Assembly (NCBI RefSeq): GCF_029531655.1
Contig: NZ_JANRMI010000001.1
Coordinates: 124,001-188,000 of the forward strand
Reading direction: 5' to 3'
DNA length: 64,000 nt
Origin: Bdellovibrio svalbardensis
GTDB taxonomy: Bacteria; Bdellovibrionota; Bdellovibrionia; Bdellovibrionales; Bdellovibrionaceae
Position 1 is the first letter of the stretch. Each line of letters opens with the position of its first letter. A program made the translations under genes and the position numbers. Shown here piece after piece: positions 63,256 to 64,000 of the stretch. The notes beneath the pieces are model-generated. The model did not search any database, had not been told where the DNA came from, and worked only from the letters and a program-made list of their open reading frames with translations.

Positions 63256-63400
63256 CTTATCGTCATTTATAAATTTTTACTTAAGTTATTTATGAATAAT
63301 AAAGTTATTTCATCTGGAAGCCTTAGTCACATTGCGTTAAAACTCATCCATCGCAGAGATGCATTACTTTAACGACCCTTTAAAACCTTGGAGGTTTGAA

Positions 63401-63751
63401 ATGAAAAAGACTCTACTTTTGACCCTTGTGATTCTAGCAAGTTCTTTAGCCCAAGCCGAAATTAGCGGTAACTGCAAAAACAGTATGAAAAAAGTGGCTG
63501 TTGGCTATCACGAAACACTGGAAGCCATCAAAACTGGCGACATCACTTCTGAAACCGCACAAGTCCTTCTGGGTGGATGGGAAGATGCGGCTCGTTCAAC
63601 TGCACTTGGTTGTGTCGGAATCATGCAAATCAATATGGAAAGATCGCTTCGCGGAAGAATGGGATTAATCTCTGACAACGAAGTTGAGCGCAAGTCGGCG
63701 CAAACTTATGAAGAAGCAATGTCTTACTACAACTCACTTATCACTAAATAG
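63401..63751 (+). CDS. Small secreted helical protein
   Basis: 116 residues from ATG 63401 (GGAGG 7 nt upstream); an upstream in-frame ATG at 63359 adds a leader with no ribosome binding site. Signal peptide cleaved at AQA-E (residue 18). Two Cys in the mature part (SGNCKNS, ALGCVGI) could form one disulfide. Otherwise helical; family not recognised. The next secreted gene starts 8 bp later. Confidence 0.75.
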   Translation: MKKTLLLTLVILASSLAQAEISGNCKNSMKKVAVGYHETLEAIKTGDITSETAQVLLGGWEDAARSTALGCVGIMQINMERSLRGRMGLISDNEVERKSAQTYEEAMSYYNSLITK

Positions 63752-63759
63752 GAGAATTT

Positions 63760-64000
63760 ATGAAAACATCAAACATCAAAAAACAAATGGTTTCGTTGGC
63801 GACTCTTTTTACTCTTGGAATGACAATGCTTGCTGGAAATTCGGCATTTGCCTCGCAAGAAGTAAGCCCTGGAGTTTCACGCTTTGCTGCTCTTTTCACA
63901 CTTAAAACAATGGTTTCTTCAAGCGCTGAAAGCACTGGAAGACTTGAAGAAAGCGTACAGGAAAACAGCGAGTACTACCAAAGCTTACGATTCTTTCAAC
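63760..64000 (+). CDS. Secreted protein, N-terminal part, cut by the right edge
   Basis: Begins at ATG 63760 with TAGGAG 7 nt upstream, 8 bp after the preceding gene. The first 80 residues are visible: a signal peptide with cleavage near AFA-S (residue 32), then Ser/Glu-rich sequence (VSSSAESTGRLEESVQENS). The frame is open to the window end. No family can be assigned. Confidence 0.7.
   Translation, partial: MKTSNIKKQMVSLATLFTLGMTMLAGNSAFASQEVSPGVSRFAALFTLKTMVSSSAESTGRLEESVQENSEYYQSLRFFQ

Overview
The window looks like a chromosomal segment of a Bdellovibrio-like predatory bacterium (Bdellovibrionota). The main reasons are a stand-alone 64-residue bacterial histone closely resembling the Bdellovibrio chromatin protein Bd0055, a TIGR02147-family regulator, many secreted proteases and lipoproteins, and moderate GC by eye. 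No insertion sequence, phage gene, CRISPR array or rRNA was seen. One tRNA gene (Ser, anticodon TGA) is present. The species assignment is inference.

Layout. 1-6.4 kb: the N-terminal part of phosphoenolpyruvate carboxylase (cut by the left edge), queF, a large lipoprotein, guanine deaminase, a 3D-domain lipoprotein and a DedA protein, all on the minus strand. 6.4-11.3 kb: tRNA-Ser beside serS, a small membrane protein and a GYF/TPR membrane protein. 11.6-19.6 kb: the rpmE-prfA-prmC-murA operon, a DUF2461 gene, rho with a long disordered N-terminus, and a PilZ gene. 19.7-25.7 kb: gatCAB-ppx-DUF192 and a LysM lipoprotein. 25.8-31.1 kb: ligA, the histone, a membrane phosphoesterase and murD. 31.1-41.5 kb: a long minus-strand series comprising ftsK, an exported protein, a TPR protein, an LptM-like lipoprotein, dapF-dapA-dapB, a degenerate HPPK-like gene, transaldolase, a lipoprotein and a large exported protein. 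41.7-50.2 kb: queE, fis, dnaB, an SDR, a 70-residue protein, a trypsin-like lipoprotein, rplI-DUF2232-rpsF, an FHA protein and an alpha/beta hydrolase.

The least explained part is 50.5-59.2 kb. Seven plus-strand genes are packed as one likely operon, and every product has an export signal. They are rich in cysteine, and I recognise no family except a weak NlpC/P60-like signature in the last one. Two members (54482 and 57172) are clearly paralogous. This is the best candidate for an undescribed envelope or secreted multi-protein system. It is followed by a DUF4383 protein, a subtilisin-like secreted protease, small unknown genes, a TIGR02147 regulator and two more secreted proteins, the last cut by the right edge.

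Genes that probably work together: queF and queE (queuosine), dapF-dapA-dapB with murA and murD (peptidoglycan precursors), rpmE-prfA-prmC (translation and its termination), gatCAB (tRNA amidation), and ftsK, dnaB and ligA (DNA). Two small repeat families, many bidirectional terminators and four promoters whose -10 box lies 6-7 nt before an ATG add regulatory structure. Several CDS starts were moved to the start supported by a Shine-Dalgarno sequence or a promoter.
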